Positions 1 to 10,841 of a DNA stretch of 64,000 bases are shown one piece after another. Within the stretch, counting starts at the first letter, position 1; each line of letters opens with the position of its first letter. A program made the position numbers and the translations under genes. Source of the DNA: Cohnella faecalis (GTDB lineage Bacteria; Bacillota; Bacilli; Paenibacillales; Paenibacillaceae); contig NZ_QXJM01000039.1 in NCBI RefSeq assembly GCF_003570905.1, forward strand, positions 1 through 64,000. Reading direction: 5' to 3'. The notes below the pieces were generated by a model. That model had not been told where the DNA came from and did no database searches. It saw nothing but the letters and a program-made list of their open reading frames with translations.

Positions 1-3000
1 GTTTCCACAGCCTGTTGTTGGGCTTCGCTAAAAGTTACAACCCCTAAGGATCTTTCAGGATAGTTGCGGAAATGCTCGTAAACTAGCTCAGCCACACGAG
101 AGGCCTCTTGTACGTTGCATTTCTTACCGCCACGATCATAAATTCCATTCTCAATATAAATATACTCGACTCCGTGGTTAGGCACCTTATCAATGTGAGA
201 AGGAAACGTGATTAAAGTATGATTGTAAATTTTTGCATTTGAGAAAGCAATCAGATGTTCATGACGACTCCGATAATGCCATCGTAGTGTTCGCTCCGTC
301 AGAACAGTAAGCGATTCATCAAGAATAGACTCAAACGCATCGGCATCATCGAAATCTTCGTCATCTTCCCCATCTACGTCAAGTCTCCATCTGAAGTACT
401 CGCTGCAAAGAAATTGGTAGGTGGCAATTGTTTATTTATCACCAGCAATAATGACTTGCCTTCCTCTCATAATTGCTCCTATAGCATCTTCAGTACAAAC
501 CTGTGATGCCTCGTCGAAGATAATCACATCAAAATTGTAGTTCTCTGCATCAAGAAATAAGCTTACGGAGAGGGGAGACATCATCAAACACGGTTTTAGA
601 GTAAGTAATAAATTAGGTATTGCCTTGAATAGTTTCCGTAGAGGAAGTATTTTGCGTTGTTTGCCTAGCTCGCGTTTTAATATTCCAACCTCATCCACAG
701 CCATTGTAGCTATGTTTAAATCCGGCAACCTTGAGACAAGCCGTTCTTTAGTCCTTGTTCGTGCCAATGAAAGTTGAGTTAAATCGAGACGATTAAATTC
801 TTGAATGATCTCATCGTGACTGCGACTACGGAATGAATTAACTGATGGAAACTTTAAGATCACAGAGTCTACCCACAGTCGATAAAAACGCTTAAGGAAC
901 GAACCGACTATCTGATCTTTGTCGATTTTGAGTTCCTCAACCTTCTGAACATATTCCGATAGTCCATCTTTATTGCACTCATCCCTGCTGCTACGAAAAT
1001 CAATCCATTCTTCCAGAGAAAATATGTTATTCAGACAATTGCTAATTTTTAAAGAAACAACTCTTACGTCTGTTCGATGTAACTCCTCTTTATTGTTAAA
1101 GAGGCTTGCAAACCATCGCCATTCCTTCTGTATTTGATTCAAGTTGTCCTTAAGAATTTTATTGTAAGAAGAGACCTCTGTGACGTATGAGAAATCGGAA
1201 CAAATACGAGCAATAAAACTCTGCGGCAATGAATACTTTTCATATAATTTTTTAAAATCTCCAGCCCAAGATAAAGATCCTAAGATGGAGTTCCAATCGG
1301 TTTGGATACTACCGTTGAAGAAGTTATGATAGTTCTCTTTCAGGTTGTCGCTCTCCATATTGATTGTGCGATCAATAATCTGAATAATCTCTAACTTGGA
1401 GAGATCATTCATAACCTCGTCATATGAAAGTTCTTTTTGACTATGCTTTGTTATCTCTGTAAATAATCCGTTCAATACCTGAAGTGATTTCATTACCCGG
1501 CAACCATTTCAAGAAGTACTTGTAGATCCAAAACTCTATAATCGGATGTTGATGGAAAATCTTTTGAAGAGTAAGAATCAGATCGGAGTCTTTTATGATA
1601 CCAAGCTTCTGATGTCGTGTTTTAATGTCCTGATAATTCGTTCCTCCTTGAACGAGAAAGTCTTTAACGCTAACAGGAATATTTTCGCCTGAGAAACAGT
1701 TGATAATGTTTGAAAATTGTTCGAGCGATTGCTCGAAGAGCCCCCAGTCCGTCATTTTTCCCAAGTAATGGCTCCCGAGTAATTGGGCGAGTATTTGTTC
1801 ATTTTCAATTAACCACGAATGCTTTTCCCCGAGTTCTTTTAATTCGTTTAATACTGCAATGATGGTTTGGTCATCGAGCTTTAAAGAACTGTCTCTCATC
1901 AAAGCACGAATTTGTTTTTTATCTGTTCTATAGCTCTTCTTAATGGTCTTGAACCAAGATGTGTATTCAACTTTAAAACGTTTGAGCATAGACGAGTAAT
2001 CAATGTCAAAAATCTCATTATCGAAACGGCTGCTAATGAAAGTCGTGAGATCGTTGATCTCGTTGTACTTATTCTTTGCTTCTTCTGACAATTTCTTAAT
2101 TGCATTATACTTACTGGGATCAAACCATGCCTCAGTAGGTCTTGGATTTAGAAGTATGAGGCCCAATAATGTATGAAGAGTTTCTAAACCTGAAATGGAT
2201 CTCTTATAAGGGATTTTTAATATTTCAAAAATACTCTCTGCTGCAGTTGAAGTATCTTCTATTTTTCCACAAAAAGAAGTCAGTTCATTAATGATTGATT
2301 TTGCGAACTTCAAAATATCATTTTCACTTGAAAAACTATCCGCATTTAATGAAGGCTTAATCGAAGTAACACTTGATGAGAGTAGTGATTTCGTATTTTC
2401 TGCTGGCAGAATAAAGTATTCTTTGTCATAAATATTGACTAACTCTGACTGGTAAACTTCATATTCCTTTTTCATTGCAAGAAATTTCTCAGCTTGCTGA
2501 ATCAGTGGAGTAATATTTTCAGTAGTTATCCAATGAATCGGAATTCCCGGCGACTTTTCCGATATGTCGAGAATCTCAATGAATTCCTCTGCAGTAGCTA
2601 GCGTTAAATCTCTGTTCAGTTCAAGGTTCGAATAGATTTTATTATAGTTCTCAACAAGTATATGGAAAGCGGGGGTCAGCTTTCTTAAGTTTGTTTCAAT
2701 ATCGTGCCGTAGTTCATGCGAAACATTGGGAACTGTGCAGTTCCTCCAAGGGTTGAGCGCGTAATCCTCAGTCATTTTTCCAATGGTTTTGGAGAATTCA
2801 TTCAAAAGGTAAATATATCTATTCAACTTCTCTGGAGTCGTTTCGCCGATATTGTCAATGGAGAAAATAACATCCGGGGTTTCGTATAACTTAGCTAATT
2901 TCCCATTTATTCTGTATAGTGTTTGATTGAGAGGCTGAATGGTCGTGTGAAGTTCAGTAATATATTGATTTAGTTTATCCCTTTGCTTTTCAAGTAGTTC

Positions 3001-4155
3001 TAGTTGGGATATTGCCTCATCATGAACTTTAAATCTATTAAGAGCCAATGTATTACCAAGATCGTTTAGGACTTCCTTCTTATTAGCTCTATGGCTATGT
3101 AGGGTTAGACAAAAATCTGATAAGCCTGCTTGTGTCAATCGTTTGTGTACAACCTCAAGTGCTGCCATTTTCTCCGAAACAAATAGCACTCGCTTTCCCT
3201 CAGCAAGACTCTCGGCGATAATGTTTGTAATCGTTTGGCTTTTTCCAGTACCAGGAGGCCCTTGCAGCACAAAGCTGACACCTTTCTTTGCGTAAAGAAT
3301 GGCGTCCTGCTGGCTGGAATCTGCATCAACGATTTGAAATGTATCAATAGCCCGCGTCTTCCGGTCATGATCAAAATGATTGAATTCCTCAGGCAAAGTC
3401 TTTATTTGACTTCGGTCTCCGGATAGCCCGAGAAGGACAGGATGAGTTTTAATCTTATCCTGATTCTTATCCAAGTCTTCGTACATATTTATTTTCAAGA
3501 AGGAGAGCAAGCTTAGGCCGGTCTCAAATGTAACTTCCCATTTATTTTTAATAACAGATTTGTTGAGGTTGTCGAGATAAGTGGTAATACTATCTTCGTG
3601 TGCATCAAACTCAGGTAAAATTACCCCAAATTCATGTTCCATCTTATATTTTAATGTTGGGTTAATTACAATTTCATCTTCATGCATACGTAGAACGAAT
3701 GGTGACGTTAATGACTCCAGCATGAGCGAAACCGGAGCAAGCACGATGGGAGAAGAGATAATTCGATCAGAGTCGGGGCTCTCCCTCCACTTTAGAAAAC
3801 CAAATGAAAGATAAAGGATGTTTACGCCTTGCTCTTCTAGGGCTGTTTTTGCTTTATTTCTAAGATTTCTTAATGTCTTCTGTTGCTCCTTAATGGTTTG
3901 ATTGGTCTGTAAGTCGCCAAGTGAAATATATGATTCAGTTTCGTCGTCATAGTCATTGTCATCATCTTCAAATGGGAATGGAAATTCTAAGGCACTTTCA
4001 TTAAGTATGAGTAGTCTATACAACTCCACGAGATCAGGGGCTACTATTTTTATGTTGGAACGTTTTGTTTCTCGATAGTTGATGAGTCTGTTTTTTTTGC
4101 CCAAATCAAGAAGACGCTTCTTCCACTTATCTATACGAACATCAATTGCAGCCAT
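1..4155 (-). pseudogene. DUF4011-type superfamily 1 (DNA2/NAM7-like) helicase, three frame breaks, truncated by window edge
   Basis: Large ATP-dependent helicase-like protein. The N-terminal part (4155 down to 1441, 904 codons) begins like DUF4011 proteins and holds Walker A GPPGTGKS. The middle part (1493 to 432) holds the Walker B-like IIFDEASQV and stops at AGDK. The expected continuation QLPPTNFF is present in another frame just after a 4-base tandem duplication (ATAAATAAAC where ATAAAC would fit), and the frame returns about 50 bases later at LDVDGEDDE, staying open to base 1 (TLRWHYRSRHE, YIENGIYDRGG, VVTFSEAQQQAVE). Break 1 near 1441-1493 needs a net +1 insertion, break 2 is +4, break 3 is -1. 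Relatives usually carry a C-terminal nuclease-like or DUF3320 region, which would lie off the edge. Some helicases of this type sit in anti-phage loci; no partner gene is visible here. Decay or sequencing error cannot be separated. Confidence 0.8.
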
Positions 4156-4390
4156 AATAACACCTCAGCCGTTCAGGACTTTATCACTAGATGAAAACAG
4201 ATATTTATATAAATAAGTTCAACAACTGGCAACAATCTCCTTCTTTCGACTTAAAAATCATAGAATATTCCAACTCAAAATAAGATGTCGAGAATATTTT
4301 CGACGATAGAGTGATACGATGATTCTTATTCATTGGGAAAGCTCGGGGAATGGTTATGTAATATCTTAAATACATCGTGGAGGCGATCTC

Positions 4391-4822
4391 ATGGAAGTTA
4401 TGTTTAATGAATTTTGTATCAGCAATGATAAGACAAGAATTGATAAGGATATCGTGATAGATTTTTTGTCGCGAAGCTATTGGGCTAATAAAAGACCTAT
4501 CGATCGTACCATTAAGGCTATAGAAAATTCTTATTGCTTAGGTGTGTACAAAGACGAAAAACAAGTCGGTTTTGCGAGAGTTATTAGTGACGGTGCGACA
4601 TTCTTTTATATATGTGATGTATTTGTTTTGGAGGAGTACAGAGGCAAGGGGATAGGGAAGAAATTAGTTGAAATTATTGTAGACTCAGATGAGTTTGAAG
4701 GAATGATGGGCCTATTGGGGACACTGGATGCTCACGGGCTGTATGAGAAATATGGATTTATTAAGGATCCGGATCGGTTTCTGAAACGACCTCCCACATG
4801 GAGTGTACAACAACAAAGCTAG
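4391..4822 (+). CDS. GNAT family N-acetyltransferase
   Basis: A 143-residue cytosolic acyl-CoA-dependent N-acetyltransferase. The acetyl-CoA pyrophosphate loop is clear as RGKGIGK at about residues 84-90, following the usual beta strand (CDVFVLEEY), and the C-terminal LYEKYGF is the common GNAT ending. The N-terminal FLSRSYWANKR resembles the YjgM/ElaA-like single-domain subgroup. The start ATG follows a GGAGGCG ribosome site by 6 bases. It stands alone between the helicase (divergent) and the RND operon (convergent). The substrate cannot be read from the sequence. Confidence 0.88.
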   Translation: MEVMFNEFCISNDKTRIDKDIVIDFLSRSYWANKRPIDRTIKAIENSYCLGVYKDEKQVGFARVISDGATFFYICDVFVLEEYRGKGIGKKLVEIIVDSDEFEGMMGLLGTLDAHGLYEKYGFIKDPDRFLKRPPTWSVQQQS

Positions 4823-4869
4823 CATTTCTAAAAAACAAATCGAAGGATTGTTTTCTGGAAGGAAATGAA

Positions 4870-4903
4870 AGGCGCACGATTACGTCACCGTAACCGTGCG
4901 CCT
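4870..4903. terminator. Hairpin between convergent GNAT and RND genes
   Basis: A 14-base arm AGGCGCACGATTAC pairs with GTAACCGTGCGCCT (one mismatch) across a short loop, located between the ends of two convergent genes. T tracts are weak on both sides, so it may serve both directions imperfectly. Confidence 0.6.
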
Positions 4904-4958
4904 CTCCACTCATCCTGGACAATTTAATGGAATCCGCTTCTCATGGTCGTACCCCCGC

Positions 4959-7900
4959 TCAGAACGTCTCTGCCTCTTTGGTTTTCCGCTTCCTCCATGC
5001 CAATTCATAGACCACCGGAACAACAATCAACGTTAACAGCGTTGAGGTGAATAATCCGCCGATGACCGTAATGGCGAGTCCGCCGGAAATTAGGCTGGTT
5101 GAAGAGCCTGATAATGCGAGCGGTACGAGCGCTAACATGGTTGCAAATGCAGTCATCAGAATCGGACGAAGGCGGGTCTTGGATGCTTCCACGATCGCTT
5201 CCGTTATCGGCATGCCGGCGGATTTGCGGTTCTTCTCGACCCGATCGAGCAGCACTACTGCATTGGTAACGACAATCCCTATGAGCATAAGCATCCCGAT
5301 CATTCCGCTCATCGATAAGGACTGTCCGGTAACGAACAGAGCGCCGAGAGCGCCAACCGGAATGAACAATAGCGAGGACAGAATGATCAGCGGCGTAAGC
5401 AGCCCGCCGAATGTCATGCTCATCACGAGGAAGACAAGACCGATGGCCACGACCATGGCGATTCCGAGATTAACAAAGCCCTCCGCAATCATCTGTTGAC
5501 CGCCGCCGATAGTCACTTCAACGCCGCTTGGCAGCGACAAGCTATTGATGTTATCTTCGATTTTTTTCGTGACCGCTGAAACCTCATCGGATTTTTTGAC
5601 TGTTCCGCTGATTTGAGCATACATCTTGCCATCGTCATGATTGACCTGAATCCAAGCATTCTGCTGCGTAATGTCGGCAACGTCTTTTAGCTTCTTCAAG
5701 CCGCCGACAGTCGGGACTTGGACATTCTCAAGCTCCTCCCTGGATGTGATCTGCCGATCGTAGGACAAGGTGATATCCCGATCTTTATTATCAATCGTAT
5801 ACGTTCCGGCATCTACCGGACGCAACTGTTCTCCTACGAGCTGCATGATCAATAAGGGACTCACATTCGCATCGATTCCTTGCTGATTTAGCGTCAGAAC
5901 CCATTTTGGGGAGACTTCGTTCATATTGTTCGTAATATCCTTGAGGTCGCTGCTTTGTTTCATCAAGCTTTCAATTTGCTGGGCTGCTTTCGCCAAATTG
6001 TCCGCATTATTTGCAAACACGCTTACGTCGATATTGTTGCCAGTTACCAGGCCTTCCTGCTCGCCCGCCTTGACATTGATCGCCGTTCCTTCTTCCTCGG
6101 CCGTCACAATAGCCGGCAGCTCCGTATTCATGCGATCGACAAGCTGATCGATATCTGTCCCGTCAACGAACTGCGCAGTTACCGTTGCTTTGTTCTTGCC
6201 TCCGGATGATGCCAACGGGTTACCGCCTGAGCTGCCAATGGATACGCTATAGCTTTCTGTTTCGTTCAATTCTTTCAAATAGCTCTCCACTTTGGCGCTG
6301 ACTTTGTCGGTTTGCTCCAAGCCGCTCTTAGAGGGCAGAGTGATCCCAATTGACGCTGTCGGGACCGAGCCGGCCGGAAGGAACGCCACACCGAGCAGAG
6401 GAATGAGGCTTAGGGAACCGATTAGCAGCAGCACGGATGCGCCGAGTACAATGCCCTTGCGCTTTAATGCGCCGCGGATTACCTTTTCAAATCCGTCCGT
6501 CAGCCTCCCACCTTGCTTATGCGGCTTGACGCGTTTGAAAAACTTGCTTCCCAATACCGGAATAAGCATAACAGCCACCAGCAACGAAGTAAGGATCGAG
6601 ATGACCACCGCTAGCGAGAAAGGCCGGAAAAACTCCCCTATAATCCCGCTGACGAAAGCGAGCGGCGCGAATACGACAATCATTGCGACGGTTGACGATG
6701 CGACCGCTCCGATGACTTCCCGGGTCGCCTGGAAAGCAAGCTCCTTGCCTTTGAGCTGTTCACCCTTTTCTTGTTTCCATCTGTAAATGTTCTCGATAAC
6801 GACGATACTGTCGTCCACGATTCGCCCGATCGATACGGCGATACCGCCAAGCGTCATAATATTGAGCGTATAGCCCATCTGATTCATAACGGCAATCGTA
6901 GCGAAAATGGAAATAGGCAGCGAAATGATCGAGATGAGGGTCGCTCTCACATTGCGCAAGAACAGGAAGATGATCAGAACGCAGAACAATGTGCCATACA
7001 AGCCTTCGCGAATAAGACCGGATACGGACTCTTTGATCTCCTCCCCTTGATCTCTGATGACATGAACGTTCAGCTCGCCTTTATCTTGGTAAGAAGTCAA
7101 CAGCTCCTTAATTTCATCCGAGACTTCCGCCGTGTTCGCATCCTGATTTTTGACAACTTGTACGACAAAGCTCGGTTCCCCGTTGTAACGAGTAATCTCG
7201 TCTTGCGTCGATACCGTCTTGATTTCGGCAATGTCCGACAGCAATGCAACTCCTGACGCCTGTTGCTGCGGGGAAGACGCTGTTCCCGGTTGTGCCGCGG
7301 CGGCCCCTAATTTCAAGTCTTCGATTTGCTTCAAGGAATCAACTGAACCCGTCAGACGAATCGGAATCGTCGTCTCTTCCTGGGTAACCGTACCGAGCGG
7401 AAGGGCATAGTCAAGTGATTGCAGCGCGCTTTGGATAGCGCTTAAGGTAATCCCTTTCTGTGCGGCTTTCTCTTTATCGACGACTATGTTCAGAAGCTCG
7501 GATGTCGTCCCTTTCAAGCTTACGGAGCTTACGCCGTTCAGTTTTTGCAATTTGGGAACGACATCCTCCTGAAGCTTCTCCTCCAGCGCTTGGGAATTGT
7601 CGCCTTCGGAGAAAATCGCCGCCTGATAGATCGGCTGGGTGTTGGCAGACAACCGCTTGACGGTTGCCTCCGCCTTATCGGGCAAGCTCACCTTGTCTAA
7701 TGCGGATTCAATATCGTTGAAAAGCTTGTCCATATCCGAACCAAACGGAAATTGAATCGCGATATTGGCGAAGTTCTCCGACGAAGTGCTCGTAAGCGAT
7801 TCGTACCCCTGAATACTCTTCAGGCTCTCTTCCAATGGTTTTGTAACTTCCGTCTCCATCTCTTCCGTTGATGCGCCAGGCTGTACGACCTGAACGAACA

Positions 7901-8036
7901 CGGCCGGGAACTCCAAATCCGGGAGTGTCTGTTGCTTGATCTGCGTTGCCGAATAAAGACCATACCCTAATATGAGAATACAAAGAATGACGACGGCGAC
8001 ACTATTTTTCAAGCTGATTCTTGTTAACCAGTTCAC
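4959..8036 (-). CDS. RND family efflux transporter, SwrC/AcrB-like
   Basis: Proton-driven inner-membrane exporter of about 1025 residues, the usual RND size. It has the N-terminal membrane segment and porter start (QQTLPDLEFPAVFVQ), two large extracytoplasmic loops and two blocks of membrane helices; the central block contains GGIAVSIGRIVDDSIVVIEN, the family's conserved helix-4 acidic pair. No membrane-fusion or outer-membrane partner is nearby, as in the Gram-positive SwrC/YerP type that exports surfactants and drugs. I place the start at a GTG (8036) with GAGGAG nine bases upstream, rather than the ATG 19 codons earlier. It lies 69 bases after the sensor kinase gene, so it is the likely output of that two-component system. 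The substrate is unknown. Confidence 0.92.
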   Translation of the reverse strand: MNWLTRISLKNSVAVVILCILILGYGLYSATQIKQQTLPDLEFPAVFVQVVQPGASTEEMETEVTKPLEESLKSIQGYESLTSTSSENFANIAIQFPFGSDMDKLFNDIESALDKVSLPDKAEATVKRLSANTQPIYQAAIFSEGDNSQALEEKLQEDVVPKLQKLNGVSSVSLKGTTSELLNIVVDKEKAAQKGITLSAIQSALQSLDYALPLGTVTQEETTIPIRLTGSVDSLKQIEDLKLGAAAAQPGTASSPQQQASGVALLSDIAEIKTVSTQDEITRYNGEPSFVVQVVKNQDANTAEVSDEIKELLTSYQDKGELNVHVIRDQGEEIKESVSGLIREGLYGTLFCVLIIFLFLRNVRATLISIISLPISIFATIAVMNQMGYTLNIMTLGGIAVSIGRIVDDSIVVIENIYRWKQEKGEQLKGKELAFQATREVIGAVASSTVAMIVVFAPLAFVSGIIGEFFRPFSLAVVISILTSLLVAVMLIPVLGSKFFKRVKPHKQGGRLTDGFEKVIRGALKRKGIVLGASVLLLIGSLSLIPLLGVAFLPAGSVPTASIGITLPSKSGLEQTDKVSAKVESYLKELNETESYSVSIGSSGGNPLASSGGKNKATVTAQFVDGTDIDQLVDRMNTELPAIVTAEEEGTAINVKAGEQEGLVTGNNIDVSVFANNADNLAKAAQQIESLMKQSSDLKDITNNMNEVSPKWVLTLNQQGIDANVSPLLIMQLVGEQLRPVDAGTYTIDNKDRDITLSYDRQITSREELENVQVPTVGGLKKLKDVADITQQNAWIQVNHDDGKMYAQISGTVKKSDEVSAVTKKIEDNINSLSLPSGVEVTIGGGQQMIAEGFVNLGIAMVVAIGLVFLVMSMTFGGLLTPLIILSSLLFIPVGALGALFVTGQSLSMSGMIGMLMLIGIVVTNAVVLLDRVEKNRKSAGMPITEAIVEASKTRLRPILMTAFATMLALVPLALSGSSTSLISGGLAITVIGGLFTSTLLTLIVVPVVYELAWRKRKTKEAETF

Positions 8037-8105
8037 GTTCTCTCTCTCCTCTCGACTACCTGTTTGCATTATACAACCCGAATTTGTACTCACTGTGTAC
8101 TCGAG

Positions 8106-9481
8106 TTATACAATTGCTGCGGTAGAAAGAGGAGGCAAGTGAACCGAAATCGTCGTGCCTTCGCCGACTCTGCTTGTCACCTGAATGTCGCCTTGGTGGA
8201 GATCGACGATTCTTTTCACAATCGACAAACCAATACCGTTACCGCTAATCGCACGGTCTCTGGATTTGTCCACCTTGTAGAACGGTTTGAAAATGTTGCC
8301 GATCTCCTCTTCAGGAATGCCCTGGCCGCTATCCGTAATCAAAACCTTAATGCCGTGATTGTCTTCTCTTATCGTTACCCGAACGCTCCCGCGCTCTTCC
8401 GTGAATTTGATGGCGTTCCCAATCAGATTGGTCCAAAGCTGATTAAGCTTGCCTTGGTCCGCCATGATGAGAACTTCCGCCGACTCGAGCTCAATCGCCA
8501 GGTTCTTGAATGACCATTGCGGTTCGGAAGCAATAATAACGTTGCGGATTTGTTCGTCCAAGCGATAATTGCTTACATTTAGTTGCAGATGCTCGTATTC
8601 CAAAGAAGACAGTTGAAGGAGATCTTCGCTCAACCGGGACAACCGATTAGTCTCATCCTCAATAATGCCAAGCAAGCGCACTCTGCTGGCTTCGTCCATC
8701 TTCTTGTGGATGAGCGCATGCGTAAACCCCTTAATGGACGTTAACGGAGATTGGATTTCATGGGATACGTCAGAGACGAATTGTCGCCTGGAGTTCTCCA
8801 GCATGCCTAGCTCGTGAGCCATCCGGTTAAAGCTTGTCGTCAGTTGTCCGATTTCGTCTTTACGTTTGGTAGTCAAGCGAAAGCTGAAATCGCCCTTTGC
8901 CATTTTGCGGGTTGCAGCAGTCAAATGCTGCAATGGACGGACGATGTAACGGGCCGAGACGACAATAAAGAGACTGCCGAAGAGCAACACGATAAGCAGT
9001 TGGTTTCGAAGCCAGCTGCCAATAAAGCTGCCCAGCTCGCCGAATTCCGGAGTTATGAACAGAGCAAAGGGCTTCCCGTTAATTTTAAAGGGAAGTCCGA
9101 GTACCATTTGCTCGGGCCACGTGCCGAATTGCTCCAGTATACGCCGCCGTTCAGTACATCGCGAAGCTGCTCCGAGCTCACTTCAAGGGATGGGTTCGGA
9201 GGCGGATCTGTTTCATGCAGAGGATTACCCTCCATGTCAAACATACGAATAGAATAATTCTCGAGAGCCGTCAATCCTTTCATTAGGGTGTCTTGATTGT
9301 CGGGATTAGATTGTTCATAAGCTTGAATAATCGTTTTCCCTTTGGAGACCAGATTGTCGTGCACGAATACTCGAAGCTGGTCGTTAAAAAGGCGGCCGTT
9401 TGTGATAAACCCCAGTATCAAGCTGATTAAAACGGAACCCAAGAAAATAATAATCATACGTATATAAAGGGATTTAATCAC
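8106..9481 (-). pseudogene. Sensor histidine kinase, one single-base frameshift (probably intact in vivo)
   Basis: Membrane sensor kinase partner of the adjacent OmpR-type regulator. The N-terminal part (9481 to about 9115) has a membrane helix and an extracytoplasmic domain. The C-terminal part, in another frame, has a second helix, HAMP, the HisKA box with SHEIQSPLTS (phospho-accepting His), the N box NLIGNAIKFT and the G box DSGQGIPEEE. The break lies at a CCC run (9114-9116). Adding one C joins the halves as SARGPEQMVLGLPF, which fits the family, so this is a C4-to-C3 contraction. The start overlaps the end of the regulator gene by 8 bases, implying translational coupling. The signal is unknown; linkage to the RND pump suggests envelope or antibiotic stress. 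Confidence 0.88.
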
Positions 9482-10157
9482 GATATACCTCCAGACGGTA
9501 TCCCACCCCCCGGAAGGTCACGATTCTGAAATCTTGTTCGTAAGCGTTAAACCGATCCCTCAGTCGTTTCACATGAGTATCGACGGTTCGCTCGTTGCCC
9601 TCATATTCATAGCCCCATATATTCTGGATCAAGGTATCTCTCGTAAATAGTTTGCCCGGTTGGGTGGCCAGCATAAAGAGCAGCTCGAATTCCTTAAGAG
9701 GAATGGACTCCTCCTTACCGGTCTCCTTGTAGCGAATCTGGCAGCTCGTTTTGTCCAAGGTTACATTCCCCAGCTTGATGGTCTGGGATATGGAAATCCG
9801 GTATCGCTTGAGCAGCGCTCTAACTCGCAGAACAAGCTCCATCGGCTCGAAAGGCTTGACCAAATAATCGTCGGTTCCGACCTGGAACCCTTTGATCCGA
9901 TCCATCGGCTCTCCCTTGGCGGTAATCATAAGCACAGGCTTATCTCCTGCTTCCCGTAGGCGACGACACAATTCCCATCCGTCCATTCGAGGCATCATGA
10001 CATCCAGCACGATCAAATCTACAGCGTGATTGGTGTAGTAGTCCCATGCCTCTTCTCCGTTGGGCTTTTCTACGATTTCCATGCCTTCATCCTCCAAGTA
10101 CAAACGAACCAATTCTCGTATATGCTCCTCATCGTCCACGACCAAGACGGTTGTCAA
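9474..10157 (-). CDS. OmpR/PhoB family response regulator
   Basis: A 227-residue two-component regulator. The receiver domain begins TTVLVVDDEEH, with the phospho-acceptor Asp in LIVLDVMMPRMDGW and the conserved Lys in DDYLVKPFEP. The C-terminal winged helix has the usual recognition-helix ending NERTVDTHVKRLRDRF and YRLE. A longer frame starts at an upstream ATG, but a TTG at 10157 preceded by a G-rich ribosome site gives the normal family length and the normal N-terminus, and fits the promoter at 10201-10228. First gene of the regulator-kinase-RND operon. Confidence 0.93.
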   Translation of the reverse strand: MTTVLVVDDEEHIRELVRLYLEDEGMEIVEKPNGEEAWDYYTNHAVDLIVLDVMMPRMDGWELCRRLREAGDKPVLMITAKGEPMDRIKGFQVGTDDYLVKPFEPMELVLRVRALLKRYRISISQTIKLGNVTLDKTSCQIRYKETGKEESIPLKEFELLFMLATQPGKLFTRDTLIQNIWGYEYEGNERTVDTHVKRLRDRFNAYEQDFRIVTFRGVGYRLEVYRD

Positions 10158-10200
10158 ATTCAGCGCCCCCCATTCTATTTCTGCAACGTTTGTTTTCCCA

Positions 10201-10228
10201 ATTATATAAAAATTGAGTTTTGAATCAA
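10201..10228 (-). promoter_or_regulatory. SigmaA-type promoter of the regulator-kinase-RND operon
   Basis: On the minus strand TTGATT and TATAAT are separated by 16 bases, 44 bases upstream of the TTG start. This placement excludes the longer upstream start of the response regulator. Confidence 0.55.
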
Positions 10229-10343
10229 TCATTGGGAAAGAAAATCGAGACAAATCGGATTGGGTTGATTAGGATTGGCTTGACCGACTGAAGCGGACTA
10301 TGGCAGGATGTTAAGGATAACGATAAGGAATGGAGTATGCGAA

Positions 10344-10688
10344 ATGTCATCTAACTTGCCCAATTGCCCAAGCTGCAATTCAGAATACACTTACGAGGAT
10401 GGGAGTCTTCTGGTGTGCCCGGAATGCGCTCACGAATGGAGCTTGGAATCGAGTTCCGATAATAGTGTGGATGAAAAAATAGTTAAAGATGCCAATGGGA
10501 ATGTCTTGCATGACGGCGACTCCGTGAGCGTTATTAAGGATCTGAAAGTAAAAGGAACGTCATTGGTCGTAAAAATAGGCACAAAAGTAAAAAATATCCG
10601 TCTGATTGACGGCGATCATGATATTGATTGCAAAATCGATGAGTTTGGAGCGATGAAATTAAAATCGGAGTTTGTCAAAAAAATATAG
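10344..10688 (+). CDS. phnA: PhnA/YjdM-type zinc ribbon protein
   Basis: A 114-residue protein of the PhnA (YjdM) family, historically linked to alkylphosphonate uptake operons although its biochemical role is not settled. The N-terminal zinc ribbon has two CxxC knuckles (CPSC and CPEC), and the C-terminal domain reads [20 protein letters not shown] and ends in KLKSEFVKK, typical of the family. I chose the ATG at 10344 (GGAG about 8 bases upstream), twelve codons inside the longest frame, because it gives the usual MSSNLPNCP start. No phosphonate genes are nearby; it is a single-gene unit with its own terminator. Confidence 0.9.
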   Translation: MSSNLPNCPSCNSEYTYEDGSLLVCPECAHEWSLESSSDNSVDEKIVKDANGNVLHDGDSVSVIKDLKVKGTSLVVKIGTKVKNIRLIDGDHDIDCKIDEFGAMKLKSEFVKKI

Positions 10689-10703
10689 CTGCTGCCTTAT
10701 ACT

Positions 10704-10739
10704 CGAAAAGACCGCCGTCCGTAGATCGCGGTCTTTTCG
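10704..10739 (+). terminator. Intrinsic terminator after phnA
   Basis: The arm CGAAAAGACCGC pairs with GCGGTCTTTTCG around a 12-base loop. The A/T-rich bases at the stem foot allow use in either direction. Confidence 0.75.
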
Positions 10740-10766
10740 TATAATCGTAGAGCGTCACGATTTCGC

Positions 10767-10797
10767 TTGCACCTTACGTAACGTAAGGTTTTATACT
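10767..10797 (+). promoter_or_regulatory. MerR-type promoter with perfect 19-bp dyad operator
   Basis: TTGCAC and TATACT are separated by 19 bases, the stretched spacer typical of MerR-activated promoters. The spacer region contains the perfect palindrome ACCTTACGTAACGTAAGGT at 10771-10789. It drives the MerR/SRPBCC operon starting at 10842, so autoregulation is likely. Confidence 0.82.
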
Positions 10798-10841
10798 AGA
10801 GCTACCGGTACATAGCTAGCGCCAAAGAGCGGAGATGGTGA

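Noticed and set aside
6292..6786. Long reading frames antisense to the RND, SDR, GH31 and selO genes
   Set aside because: They are shadows of GC-biased codons in conserved genes, lack ribosome sites and show no recognisable domains.
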